Positions 1 to 11,853 of a stretch of DNA of 64,000 nt are shown here, piece after piece. This stretch comes from Peromyscus leucopus. Its lineage: Eukaryota > Chordata > Mammalia > Rodentia > Cricetidae. Below the pieces are notes generated by a model, which saw only the letters and a list, made by a program, of their open reading frames with translations, was not told where the DNA came from and did not search any database. The DNA lies in the NCBI RefSeq assembly GCF_004664715.2, contig NC_051063.1:109440829-109504828 (forward strand), written 5' to 3'. Position numbers and translations under genes: made by a program. Each line of letters starts with the position of its first letter. The stretch's first letter is position 1.

Positions 1-2624
1 CCACATTTATACCTATCCTCAGGCTGTGTATAGCCCATGTGCTTTGGGTTGGACAGGCTAATCAGGAGCATCCCAATCTAGGAAGATTCTGAGAACCCAC
101 AAAAGTCCTATTTAGGGAGCTCTAAGTATCATCTTGCCACTAGTTTCTATTGCCAAGTATCAACTTACCACAGATGTGGGGGTATTAAAAACAGCACACT
201 TATTATCTCACTTTTCACATGTTCAGTTTGACACATTTTAGCTGAATCCTCTACCTTGGGTGTCAGAGGCTAAAATCAAGATGATCTCCAGTTTCTTCCT
301 CATCTAGAGGCTTCACTAGGAAAAGAGCAACTTCCAGACCTGCTCAGTATGCTAGCCTGGCTGATGGTCTTACATTCAGAGGACTGAGTTCACACTCTTG
401 CTAGCCATTAGCCTGCAACTACTCTCCACATCTAGAGGCCACTCTCAGCTCTTTGCAAACAGGCTCTTTCCACTCACCTATGGGAAGCTTTATTCTTATC
501 AAATGTATTTTAATACTCCAGTTTTGCTGGCAAAACTTCAGTGGCACCAGAGAAATCTCTCTGCTTCCAAGGGTCATGTGATGACCTATAGTGTCTCTAT
601 TTTAAGGCTAACTGTGTAATGTAAAAATTCACACATGAAGATATGAAAATAAAAGCTCATGAAACATAGTGACAAATGAGTGGCAGGAAGCAGATGGGGA
701 TAGGTTAGAATTCTGACAGACCACACCATGACCTAGAGATTCTAGCTGCTATGTCTGCCCTCCAGTTAAAACCTTAAAGAGAATGATGCCAAACTCATTA
801 AGACCAAGTTTATGATTCTGGTTACCCACCATGGAAATCTGAGACTTGGGCAGGTTGCTCCCACCAATAAGTCAGCCTACATGGCCACCTCAGTTCTTTT
901 AACCCAGGGCAGATTGTTCCCACTTCCCCCCTCTTTCCCTGTAGTTGCCACATGCCTCACAGCTGAGCCTGCATAGACAATGACAGGTGTGTAGCTAGTC
1001 AACATGGTACAGTATGACAGAGGCCTCAAGCCATAACTGTGTGTTGATATGCTGAGTGCAGAGGGTTGTGAACACTTCTGGGTAAAGGAAAGATAAGAGG
1101 GAAGGTATTCTGCAGAGGAGTGGTGGTTGACACAGACTTGATACAGGCGTAGGACTTTGTTAGGGAACCGGGAAATGAGGGCAGCTCTGGAGGGCTGGAA
1201 ACACAAGTACAGAGTGAGTCTAAGGCATCAGAATGAAGTGCTTAGCTTTAAGTTAAGTAATCAATTAGATGGAGCTTATACATCATAAACTAGAATTTAA
1301 TTCGGGAAAATGTGGTCATAGAAGGTTCACACTTACAGAGTAATATTGTTTTGCGATTAATCATACTGGAGTTGAGATGGGTTGATCTAAGTTGGCACCA
1401 TTTAGGAAGGTGTGCTAGGAGACTAATAGGAGGGTAGTGGTTGAGAATTGGAGAAGAATAGTGCAAATGCTCTTTTTGAGATGAAGTTGAAATGGATGTA
1501 GAGACTGTGTGTGGAAAGGCTGTCCAATTTCATGTGCCACCTTATATAAATCATCTTATATTCTTCCCTAAACTTTGCATATGTCTGTCTGCATTTTTTT
1601 AGTAGCACACAGAAATCTCCATGCTTTCACAACGTAGGAGTCAGATCTAGTATCTTACCAAGTCTATCCTCATTTCTGTATGGAGTTGGAGCAAGGCAAG
1701 ACCTTTTCTCCCACTGTGAGCCCAATATTACTCTCTTCCCACTGATAAAAATCTCCCATGATGACGCAAGCAACTTCTCTGTGTCACTTTTTCCAGATGT
1801 TTCCCAAGCTCTTCAATGCTGTTTAAGAAGCATCTGCTTGTGACTTAGTGACATTTGTTTCAAATTATGTCACAAATGTGACATTGACATCAAAATCCAA
1901 ATCCTGCTGACAGAAGTCAAAAGAATGTTCCAGGATTTGGGGAAACAGAAGAGATCCACTGAAGTGTCCACAATGTTCTATGTCTTTCCATATATTCTAT
2001 GTGGCTCCATAGCTATCTAGTGTGTGAAAATTTATCAAGTTGGCCCATACTATATGTGAGTTATGGAACAATAAAAACAAAGTTAAGAAAGAAAAAGTAA
2101 CCAAGTGCCATTCCCTCAAAATAGTATAGATAATTCTTAGTTTGAATTTATGGCATTAGTAACCATTGACATTCAGGTTTGCACATTTGTCAGAGATCGG
2201 TGTTTAGCTAGCGTCAATCAGAACACAACCTTGATTGCTGTTATTTATTCTAAAGTCTTTACTTTTTGTACTAAAATTCAAGGGTTTTCAAGACTTCTAC
2301 CTTGGATTTGTTTTTTCCATTGTAGAACATAATGGCTGTGTATGCAGAAATCCCCATAATATGTATGTGAGGTTTTCTGTATTCCAACCTGTTGGGTTAA
2401 CATAGCTACAGTGAAGTCATATTCCCTTCCAGTGACAAAACATCTCCTTTATATTAGCTATACAGGGGATATTTTCCAGCTGAAGGATGAATTTAAATTG
2501 TTAGGAGAGGAATAGTAAAGCTTAAATTATGAGCCAATAACATATCGGACAAGTTTAAAGGGTTAAATAACATTTAAAAACTCAACAGGAACAGGATTGA
2601 TTTAAAGCAGATTGAATGAGCTCA
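1..2624. other. Unique non-coding sequence, nothing recognised
   Basis: No recognisable exon, RNA gene or repeat was found. Open frames here are at most 109 codons, with no domain I know. Base composition is ordinary AT-rich mammalian sequence with few CpGs. Strongly decayed repeats could be missed by eye. Confidence 0.6.
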
Positions 2625-2770
2625 TGACCTTGACTCTACATATTATCAGATGAATGACCTTGGACTCTCTACTCTGTATGAGAGCCACAGAAACTACCTC
2701 ATAGCCTCATAGTATAGTCATGAGGATTAAATGAATTAATATTTGTTCATATTATTTAAGGTTCTTAAAT
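2625..2770 (+). repeat. MIR SINE fragment, degenerate
   Basis: The stretch resembles the centre and 3' half of a MIR. It has a decayed version of the 'accttgg' segment, then a 'cctcatag' segment and a 'tgaggattaaatgaattaat' segment (about 2720-2740) in the expected order. MIRs are ancient mammal-wide tRNA-derived SINEs and no longer move. The edges are approximate. Confidence 0.5.
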
Positions 2771-4789
2771 AGACCCATGCACGTCATTGACAGAGGTTCC
2801 AAGTGCTGACTCATCTGCAGGAGGTAGAGTGGCCTCACTTGGGAGCTAACATCTGGTGAGTCTTCTGCAGCAGGATGTAGTGTGAGGAGAGATGTTACAG
2901 CTTCAGTGAAAGAGAAATTGATGGTGGAAAAAAAAAAAACCAGGAGATCATTTAAGGAAGCTGAGACTTACCTTGAAGGAAATGAGAAGTGATATTGGGA
3001 TTTCTGAGTCAGCCATGGCCTCTCTCACAAAGGCTGGGCTCAAGAGCTCCTTGAGAGACTGTGATATATAAATACCAGTGGTCTATCCACTGCAGAAATG
3101 TGAAAAGATGTCAAAGGGATAGAAGAACAGATCTCCATGGCTTTTCCATCTTAGTGGCTTCTACAAAGTTGGATGTAGTCAAAATTAAGGGAGTTTCAAG
3201 GAGGAGAGTAAGTTATCACTGGCAGGGCTATAAAACTGTCACCACCACATCCACACCCCTCCTAAAAGCACTGGCCCCACAGTGCTCTGTTTGGTGAGTC
3301 ACTGTAGTTTGGGACATGGGTTTTAAGCCAAACAAACTTGTTCCCTGTCCTAAATTGATTGGACCAAGCTGTGATGCATGGCTTAGAGAAGCAGGAGCTA
3401 GAATCGAAGGGGTCATAAATGCCCTTCATCCCTACCACTCTCTGAATTCCACTTGGGATGAAAGAAAGAATGTCAGCAGGGATAGTTGATTTTAGACAAT
3501 GCTATACATGTCCCTTCATGCCCTCTCTTGCTTAGGACACCACAGTCAGGTATTTTGAACATGCTGAGCTGCTCTGGATTGGATTCTGAGAGGGCAAGGA
3601 GTTAGATTGTGTGGCAGCTGAGGAGGACCACAACTACATTTTCATAGCATCATTTTTTAGCATTGTCTTTTCTGTTTAAATGTCTTTGTAGGCACAGGCA
3701 GGTTGTTTCCACTGTATCAGAAACTACAGAAAGAGGCCATTTTCCCTACGTGCACATTATGGAGACTGTGGTGGTGATGCACTCGCTTTTGTGGGTGTTT
3801 CTGGAAAATCGTGGGAAGAAACACTCTAAAGAGCAGGTCCAGACTTTTGGGGGATGTTAAGGAAAACAGGCCATCTTCTGCCATAAATATGCCATCCACC
3901 TCATAACTGTTCCTAAAAATGCCTTCAAAATCCACAACGCAGAAGCCACTGGGCTGCTCCTCTCTGGGGGAGCCTGATGGCTCTTTAGAGATCTCTCTTT
4001 AAAGCATTTGCTTTACTTTGTTAAATAAACTTCTGTTTGAACTGTCTGTCTCTTGACTAAGTTCTTTCCTTGAAAAGGGTAAGATGTGAAAGACCCGAGG
4101 AACAGATTGTTGAAGCACACTATTTTTTTTTCCGACAAGAAAGGTGGCCCCGTCATACTTTGTGTCCCTGCTGTTCTCTCAGTCGACCCCACTACCATTC
4201 CCTTTCATCAGAAGGGGAAACTGACGACCCATGTGGGACTAGATTACAGACCCCAACAGAGATGAACATTCCACTGAGTAGCTCCAAGGCAGGGCCTCAG
4301 AATAAGTTGTATATTTTCCTTCAAAACTGCCTCACCAATCCTTTGATAAATATAATTCAATCAACAGCCTATGGTAAGTTTTATTAAAATATCAGGAGGC
4401 TTACCAGTCAGAATGAAATCGCAGGATAAAACTGCATATTTGTGGGTTTTACTAAACCCCACACTGTTGGAATCTAATTCCTACTGTTCCACGAATCCAG
4501 GCTCACTCATCTCTATTCTATTGTGCAAAGAACACAAAGCGGTAGAAGGAAGAATGTTTTCCTTTCTCTCTGTTTAGGCTTTGTGCTTAAAACCAGACCC
4601 AGCGTGCAGCTTTTGGTTTCAAAGCCAGGGAATTTGATAGCTACCACATAATCACACTTCACTTCGTCTAAAATCTTATCCCTCCAGTTTGGAACAAATG
4701 GCTACCCTCTGCACTCCAAGTCTCTGTGCTTGTTTTTCCTTTATTTCAAAACCCACACATCATAATAAATACTTAAAAAAAAAATTGGA
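2771..4789. other. Unique non-coding sequence
   Basis: No recognisable gene or mobile element was seen. An A12 run lies near 2928-2939. Open frames of up to 105 codons occur on both strands, but they overlap each other and show no protein signature. Confidence 0.55.
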
Positions 4790-5110
4790 ACCATGATAAC
4801 GCTTAAGCTCCGGTAAAGAGAAATGGGCGCCTGTGTTATCCCGTTTTATCCCACATGGAAGCTGTTGTGGGGGGTAGAAGTTGGCCTCGTCAGAGAGACC
4901 TCAAAGGCACACCAGTTGTCGAGTATGTGAGAAAGAAGAAAGTGAACCTGGAGCAAGTGATTATCAGATTTCAGACCCGTCACAAGGCTTCCACCGAAGG
5001 GTCAGCACCTTCCCTTGTTCCGGACAGACAAAGAATGTGTGACAGGCAGATCGATACTCCAGCTAACTAAACAGCTGGCTAATCACAGCCCTGACAGCAC
5101 ACAAAGCTCG
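4790..5110. promoter_or_regulatory. Candidate regulatory block with raised CpG
   Basis: This repeat-free stretch carries about ten CpG dinucleotides between 4799 and 5053, in a window where CpG is otherwise scarce. Two GATA-type cores (TTATCCC and TTTATCCC) lie close together around 4837-4852. An open frame crosses it at 4855-5070, but I recognise no protein and see no flanking splice signals that would make it an exon. Retention of CpG can mean an unmethylated or constrained element, but it may also be chance. Function is inferred only. Confidence 0.3.
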
Positions 5111-5149
5111 GCCTGAAGACAATGAAATAAAAGTGCCTTTTGATAGATT

Positions 5150-5199
5150 TCTTCCCTTTTTTCTTTTCTTTTCTTTCTTTCTTTCTCTCCCCTCCCCCT
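5150..5199. repeat. Polypyrimidine tract (CT-rich)
   Basis: About 50 consecutive bases are C or T, apart from at most one interruption. It runs from TTTC repeats through TTTCTTTC into CCCCTCCCCC. Long homopyrimidine-homopurine tracts can form triplex DNA in supercoiled molecules. It sits between two candidate regulatory blocks, and no splice acceptor or exon follows it. Confidence 0.8.
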
Positions 5200-5429
5200 A
5201 TTCAACATGGGGTAAGTCCCACTTTTTCTTTCCTTTTCTATTTTCCTCCAACTGGATGAAATTGATGCTGAGTTCCAATTTAAAAGAAGAAGGGACTCCC
5301 AGCTAATGATGTGCCCTGGGTTGAGGTTCATTCATTTGGTGTGGGGGATGGCTAGCTCTGAATGTGGGTGAGTTTTGTATGTGTGCCAGGGCAGGGCGAG
5401 GAGCTCTCTCAAGTGTCAGCCCCCTGGGG

Positions 5430-5640
5430 ATGATGGAGGAGGCCCAAATCAATTGTCATTAACTAATTACTCTCCTCCTTTCGTCAGGGTAAATTGGTTC
5501 ATCCCGTGTGTTGTCTAAGTGTGTCAGGTGAATACATTAAAAAGGGTAAACAGCACTCTTTTCCAGGACACTGTGGAAAATCCTAACAGCTTAATTGTTC
5601 TGCTGATGAGAGCAGCAGTGCTGGGCAGTAATTAAGAGTC
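5430..5640. promoter_or_regulatory. Candidate enhancer, homeodomain and forkhead motif cluster
   Basis: Within about 190 bp there are CAATTG (5450-5455), TAATTA (5464-5469), the forkhead-like GTAAACA (5546-5552), TTAATTG (5591-5597) and TAATTAA (5629-5635). The block is repeat-free. This density resembles deeply conserved developmental enhancers that flank transcription-factor genes. The motifs are short and AT-rich, so chance is possible. Without an alignment to other mammals the call stays tentative. Confidence 0.35.
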
Positions 5641-6984
5641 AGGGCTGGGGTGAGGCTGGGGGTGGGGCTGAGTGGAAGTTTCCTTTATCACATCCTCCTG
5701 GTAGGGCCTCCATAAGTTCCTCACCCTCCACACTCCAGTTTCCTTAACTGCAAAATGAGGCTAGCATTAGGCTTAGCATGGCAAACTAGAGAGGATAGCA
5801 CAGCATTTCCACCTCATCTGTGAGAGATGTTCCTGAGACCCCCAGGAGAACCGTCTGGGACCTCACAGTACTAAGTTCTATCGACTGTCGTATTCAGCCG
5901 TGTACCTGCACACACTGAATGTGATTTCCCTCTTAGCCCAGCTCACCTTGGCCACAAGTTGCAAGGACAGGAGGCATGGTAGCAAAAATAACACAAATTT
6001 CTTTTTCTTCTTCACAGTTTCAGGGAGAGAAGATTCATACTGATCATAAACTTGAGCAAGCTCAGCATATTTTTCCCCTTTCTTCAAGTTGAGAATTTTC
6101 ACAGGAAGGAAGTATGTTACTATTTTTCTTTCTCATGTCTAATGCGCACTGGGGCCACTGTTAGGTAAAATAAAGGTTATCTGAACACTGGCACTATGGT
6201 TCCGTGACAGCCCATCTGATAATTAAGGAGGTTGCTATGTGATTAAGCAGCTGGATAGTGTAAACAAGGCAGATGTGATAGAGAGAGGCACATCTCAAGT
6301 CCTGAACAACATGGAGTAGAGTGGTATGTAATTTAAACCTTATGAATCAGTTGTTTCTGGAATTATTTATTTAATATTTTGGAACCAACCTTGATCATGG
6401 GCAGCTGGTCACAGAGACTGTGTGGAGTACTGTCTAGATTTTTATAAGATAAAATAAGGAATCAGCCATGTAGGGTTCAAGGCGTGGTGACAGGCACATA
6501 ATGGGATAAAGCCTTATTGTTTTGACGAGCTCCCTCCAGGATCCCCTTTGGTGGGCTCTCCCTAATGGTCTTGGGATGAGAAATACCCAAAAGGAAAATC
6601 TGATCAACCATGACTTGGGAAGGAAAGGAGATCACCTTACTGCATGAATATGCCACTCACCTCATAAATATTCATAAAAACTGACAAGCGAGAGCCACAC
6701 AAACACAGGAGCTGCATTTTTCACTCTACAGTGTCCAGAGTCTCCAAACCTCTCATTTCTTCAGTGACATCAAGAATTCTGGCTTCTTTCCTGGAGTGCT
6801 TTATGGCTAGGAAACACTTCACTGTCCAAACCTTTGATGAATCGCCGCAGAATTCTGCGGGATCAAACCTTTGTAATTTCCGTTATAGAAGAGGAACGTG
6901 AAGCTGGGAGGGATTTCCCTGAGCTGGGCAATCGGTAACATATTGCAGAACCATTCCAGTCAGAGTCTTTAATCAGATCTGCTT
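5641..6984. other. Mostly unique sequence with faint MIR traces
   Basis: No gene was recognised. Fragments near 5735-5790 and 6880-6950 look like strongly decayed MIR pieces ('tgcaaaatgagg'-like and 'agaggaacgtgaagctggg'-like segments), too weak to delimit. A 16-bp perfect palindrome lies at 6845-6860. Confidence 0.4.
6845..6860. repeat. 16-bp perfect palindrome
   Basis: CCGCAGAATTCTGCGG reads identically on both strands and has two CpGs. It has no spacer, so any cruciform would be small. It could be a dimeric protein site or chance. Confidence 0.9.
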
Positions 6985-7165
6985 AAACCTTTGCTTCACA
7001 GTTTCTTTGCTGTGTGATGCTGGACAATTTGCTTCATTTCCTGAACTTCAATCTCTGCCCCCATCAAACAGGTATAACTATGTCTGCCTGGGAGAGTTGA
7101 GGTAAGGAATATCAAATAAATGAAATAAAAGTCTTAGCAGAAACCTCAAACATAGCAAGCATTTT
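6985..7165 (+). repeat. MIR SINE fragment
   Basis: The MIR core is recognisable: 'tgtgtgatgctggacaa', a tract in place of 'cctcagtttcctcatctgtaaaatgg', then a decayed 'gttgaggtaagga...aaataaatgaa' segment and the 3' 'agcaagcatt' segment. The order and spacing fit a plus-strand MIR missing its 5' tRNA-like part. Confidence 0.5.
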
Positions 7166-7226
7166 CAGACTGTTATTTTCTACTCATAGTATTATTGTTG
7201 CAGTTGTAATTCTTGCCATTCCTATC

Positions 7227-7673
7227 ATTATTTTTTTTAATATATATATATATTATTTTACAATACTATTCAGTTCTACATAATAGCCACAGATTCCCTT
7301 GTTCTCTCCCTTCCTGTCCCCCTCCCCTTCCCTCCAGCCCACCCCCCGTTCCCACCTCCTCCAGATCAAGGTCTCCCCCGAGAACTGGGATCGACCTGAT
7401 AGACTCAGTCTAGGCAGGTCCAGTTCCCTCCTCCCAGATTGAGCCAAGCGTCCCTGCATAAGTCCCAGGTTTCAAACAGCTAACTCATGCAATGAGCCCA
7501 GGACCTGGTACCACTGCCTAGATGCCTCCCAAACAGATCAAGCCAATCAACTGTCTCACCTATTCAGAGGGCCTAATCCAGTTGGGGGCCCCTCAGCCTT
7601 TGGTTCATAGTTCATGTGTTTCCATTCATTTGGTTATTTGTCCCTGTGCTTTATCCAACATTGGTTTCACCTA
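7227..7673 (-). mobile_element. L1 3' end, 5'-truncated, antisense
   Basis: The stretch matches my memory of the rodent LINE-1 3' untranslated region read in reverse. It begins on the left with T-rich and TA-rich sequence (the reversed A tail), then the CT-rich 'tgtccccctccccttccctcc' segment, and ends with the 'ggttcatagttcatgtgtttccattc' segment. Only about 450 bp survive and no ORF2 is present, as expected of a severely 5'-truncated insertion. The open frames across it on both strands have no meaning as genes. Confidence 0.8.
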
Positions 7674-8179
7674 TCATTATTAAGAAGGTAAATTTCTTAG
7701 TGAGGGCACTCTTTTTTACTATCATAGTCATTCTGTTAAGGATGAAAATGTTGACATGGGGCTCTGTTTTTCTACTCCCTACGAACCAGTTCCCTGGACC
7801 ATGACTCCATGCAGTGACAGAGGAGTGGGAGAAAAGCAGGAACGCAGACATGTTCTTGTAGTGTGATGGACATGCCGTGCATTTGTCATGTGATGCTCCT
7901 TGTTCTGAGAAGCTGTGAGCCTGTAGATATGAAGTGCAAGAAACAACAAGGGTTGCATTTCGAACAGACCACAGCTGAGAGTAAGGAAGTAGTGAGCTGG
8001 GAAACTGGGCTATTTTCTACACTTAATGGTGTGAACTGGAACCTCTGAAAGGAAGGTGTGTCAGCAGAGGGTGATCCATGGATTAGGAAGAATATTAGTA
8101 CTATGGAGAGGTGGGAATGTTGCAGATCCCAGATTAATGACCTTACACTCGGATAGCTTTAGCCCCAGAACAGCCTCTC

Positions 8180-8585
8180 CTTATCCATCCCTGTGTCAGA
8201 ACTAACATCCTGAGCCTGATAAATTATTAAAACCTTTTGATAATTTTGATAAATTAGTAAAAAACCATTTTCCACCAACCCCAAGGCTAAGAATGTCATC
8301 AGAAGACATCTAAGGCCTAAGGAAGAGTTTTCCCCATTTTGCTATAACTGCCTTGTTAATGTACCCATCAATGTATTTTATACTTGCATTGATATATGGA
8401 TTTCTTCATTCTGTAAAACTATAAAACTTCATGATACTCCTTCCATGTTGGAACATGGAATTTGGACTGAGTGAAATCTATGTTCCTGCATCATTGTCAC
8501 TCAAGATGGCTCCAGAATAAACAATTTCCTTTATCCATTTAAGATGAGAGTTGTATTTTTCTGTATCATCAGTGTTCTAGATTTG
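8180..8585 (+). mobile_element. Possible old LTR (ERVL type)
   Basis: The order of segments suggests an ancient LTR3' half: an 'accaaccccaaggc' segment, then 'ttttccccattttgctataactgcc', then 'gatactccttccatgttggaaca', and finally a polyadenylation signal AATAAA near 8516. This resembles mammalian ERVL LTRs of the LTR16/LTR33 type. The family assignment is uncertain and the left edge is not defined. Confidence 0.3.
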
Positions 8586-9729
8586 AAAATAAAAAGCCCA
8601 CACTAGAGGCATCAATTTAACTCCTCTGGGTCTCAGAACTGACTACTGGCTGCTAACAGGGTGGGATTTTAGAAATAGTGTCCTGGTTTCTAAATCTACC
8701 TCCTGGCTCCCCTTCCAGTGCAGCGCACTTGTGGAAAGTGACTCTTCTTCCAAGAAAGACACATATGTGGAAGCAAGTTCCTAGTCTTTCCTGGGACACA
8801 TCTATACCTCCATATACATAGGAATCCACAATTTAATAGGTAGGCCTACTTTTATAACGTCTATATACTACATATGGATAGATACAAAATGAAGATGGCT
8901 TAAGAGATAAGCTGCTCCCGCTCAGGAAGAGTAGGATGGAGAGGCTCTCTTGGCCACCCTGGGCAGATGGTTGTTGCTATGAGCACGTGTACCAGCCTCT
9001 CGGCCCTCTAACGGAGTAAATGTACTAGGGGTCGGTTTTCACAATTTTGTGAATGCTGAACCCCATGGATGAAAAGCCTTCAGCTCGAACCGTTATTACT
9101 ACAGCCAGCATCTTCCTTGTTTTGGCTCAGCATCCCAATCTTCCCACTGTCCTGGAGACCTTCCAGATCTGGCCTCCCCTAACTTCCATCACAAACCCAT
9201 CTCTTCTGTACTTGCCTGGCTGTCATCAGGCACTTTCTGTTTCAACTTTCTCAGGTTGGACTCTGGGGTCCTAAAAGTCAGGGACTTTTATATCTAGGTA
9301 TGTAGAGTGGAAAATACTTGAGAACAAATGAGATGGAGAGAGGAAGGGATAGAGAAAGCAACAGGGAGAGAAGAGGAAGGGAGACACAAGAGGGAGAGAA
9401 GGAAGAAAATGGATTAAAACAGTAGCCTATGAGATTAATTGATGCACGTAACTCAGGCATTTATAGTCAAGAGCCTCTGGCATAAAAGTGAAAGAACACA
9501 GAATTATTGCAGCGTGGCATCCTGGCTTCTGTAACTAGGAAGAAGGGAAGACATCTTCACTGGATAGAGCTAATGCTTGTTTTTTTCTGTCCATTTTTAT
9601 ACTTTTAGGTTAATAAAACATCAATAGTTTAATAAGTGATTCTGAGACAAAAAAAGATAAAGAAAAGCAGTTTTGAAGGATTAAGTTTCAGCTGTGGTAC
9701 TCATACTGTTTGCTTCTTGTAAGCATCAC
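8586..9729. other. Unique non-coding sequence with a purine-rich patch
   Basis: No gene or clear repeat was seen. A purine-rich GA/GGA patch runs about 9328-9412. The minus-strand frame across it is serine/leucine-rich only because of that composition. Confidence 0.5.
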
Positions 9730-9931
9730 TCAGTGTAGGGCTCAGTGGTGCTAAGCATCCTCACACTGCTGTGAATCCAGTCTCCACAACCCTATGCCAT
9801 TTCCTTCCTCGCCTCTGGCCACTGACCTTCTAAATTCTATATCAATTTGCCTACTTTAGATAGCTCACAGAAGTGACAGAGAGTGCCCAGCCATAGGGGA
9901 CTGACTTTTTTCACTTGCTGTAATGTAATGT

Positions 9932-9978
<47 letters not shown>

Positions 9979-10075
9979 TTTATTTTTCAGTTTATTGCTT
10001 CATCCATTGCCACAGACAACCACATTGTTCTGCCCTTTGTCAATTAAGAATGATACTGCTAGGATCATAGATGTA
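9730..10075 (-). mobile_element. Old mammalian L1 (L1M-type) fragment, antisense
   Basis: The sequence follows the antisense 3' part of older L1s: 'ccacaaccctatgccattt', then '...aattctatatcaatttgcctactttagatagctcacagaagtg', then 'gactgacttttttcactt'. After a CA tract comes 'ttgcttcatccattgccacagac' and '...gatactgctaggatcatagatgta'. It is interrupted by the CA microsatellite at 9935-9976. The divergence points to an insertion that predates rodents. Confidence 0.55.
9935..9976. repeat. (AC)21 microsatellite
   Basis: This is an uninterrupted dinucleotide array of 42 bases inside an old antisense L1 fragment. It is likely polymorphic. Confidence 0.97.
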
Positions 10076-11824
10076 TGGAATAATTTAACTTTAATATAGG
10101 AGATAAGTTTAGTTTTATCATAAGGCAATCCCTTTGGAGTAGGGGTACATCAGAACACAGACAGTAAAATGCTCTGAGATTCTCTGTTCTCTTGCAGAGG
10201 AACAGCAGGAGGTGCTTGACAGCATCCACTGTCTTTCTGGCCTGACATGTAGTTCAGAACACTTACCTCACAGAGTCACAAAGAGGCGACAACCCAGAAA
10301 AGCCCCTGCACATAGTGGGTGGTCCATATCCTTGCCAAGTCTGTCCCTTCTTTCTAACTTGTCCTGATCTCAGTGCTGATGACTAAGAAGCATACAGCTC
10401 TCATAGCTGCTTACAGCCCATCAAGTATTCTGAAAATGACTTGACTTTGGATTCTATCTCCTGTATAGTCAAAACATTTAAAATATCATCATATCTCTGC
10501 CTTCCCGGCACTGTGGGTTTCTGCATCCCACAGCTCCCCAAATCTCTGTGTCTGCAGGGGTTCCTCGAACACTCCAGGCCCAATGCCATGCTGTGCCTGT
10601 TTCTGTGATGCGATGATGGGAAGAATGTGGTGCGGTTTGCCTTTTATTTGGAGAGGGCAATTTTACATGGCATTCATCTTCCCCCTGATTATGTATCTTG
10701 TTTCCTGTGATCATTTTTCATGGGGATGAAGAAAGTCTGCTATAGTTCTGTAATCTAGTTTACTTAGGTTTTTTTTTTTTTTCTCTTTTATGTTTTGATT
10801 TTGGACCATAGTCACCTAGTGTAGCAAAAAAAAAAAAAATCTCAAGCTTCATTGGTACAAGGGACAAAGTAGAAATAAGGGAGGGTATTTACCAGTAGAC
10901 AGCATTATTGGAACTCTCTCCACGTCCCACCACCTAGGTTTGGAGCTTTGCCTACAAACACTGCTTGAGAACTGAGTGTTAGGAATATGATTTGAATACA
11001 CCCCTGACCAGCTCCAAAGTTTGTGCCCAAGCCACCACACACTTCAGACAGCTCCTAGCTCCCCAAAGCCAGGGGCATTCTAGGTTCCAGGAAGTTAGTG
11101 GTAGTGACTGGAGTACCCGAGAATGCATTCTAGTTAGGCCTATCCTCTCTCCCATCCCACTACATCTTCAGAGAGAACTGACTTTGAAAGGTTGTCATTC
11201 TAAGAACTTAATGGTGAACACATTTTTATAATTTAGGATACTTGGAAATATTTTTTCTCTATAGGCATGAAGAATTGGTAAAATGTCATTTCACTCAAAA
11301 TTGCTTGGTTAAAAAAAAGTGAGAAAGTCTCAAATGTTATAGGTAGAGGCTGAAGATGGAAAATTCTTCTAGAAGCTGGGGTGTCTACTCACCTATGATC
11401 TGCTATCTCTCAATTAGATGTCCTTTTGGATATCTGAGCTTCATGCAGGGGCTACCATCCGGAGGAACGATGCTGGGAACCTTGCCTTCGTGGGCTTCTC
11501 TCTAACATATGTTCCATGGATTGCCAGGCAACAGTAATTGCAGGTGAAAATGAAATGAGATGGGGAGGGAGGTGCCTGCTACCAGCAGTGGGACCTAGGG
11601 GCTCAACTTCCTTGTGCAAGCACCAGAGCTGTGTTTGGGAGTTTCCACATTAAGATCATCACCTTTGGCCACATGGGATAGAGCCAGGATCCCAAAGATC
11701 CTGGTCCTGGTCCTGGCAGCCACATCTTTCCTCCACGTGAGTCATGGAATCCCTTATGCATCCCCCAACACTGAATGGAAAATGTTTTTTGTACACTCTC
11801 CTCTTGTGTGTCACCCAGGGTTAG

Positions 11825-11853
11825 TTTTTTTTGTTTGTTTGTTTGTTTGTTTG
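11825..11853. repeat. (GTTT)n simple repeat
   Basis: A T run is followed by about five GTTT units. It is simple sequence and possibly the eroded tail of an old SINE, although no B1 body is evident to the right. Confidence 0.85.

Noticed and set aside
7253..7459. Overlapping proline/serine-rich and arginine-rich frames at 7213-7459
   Set aside because: They fall inside the CT-rich part of an antisense L1 3' UTR.
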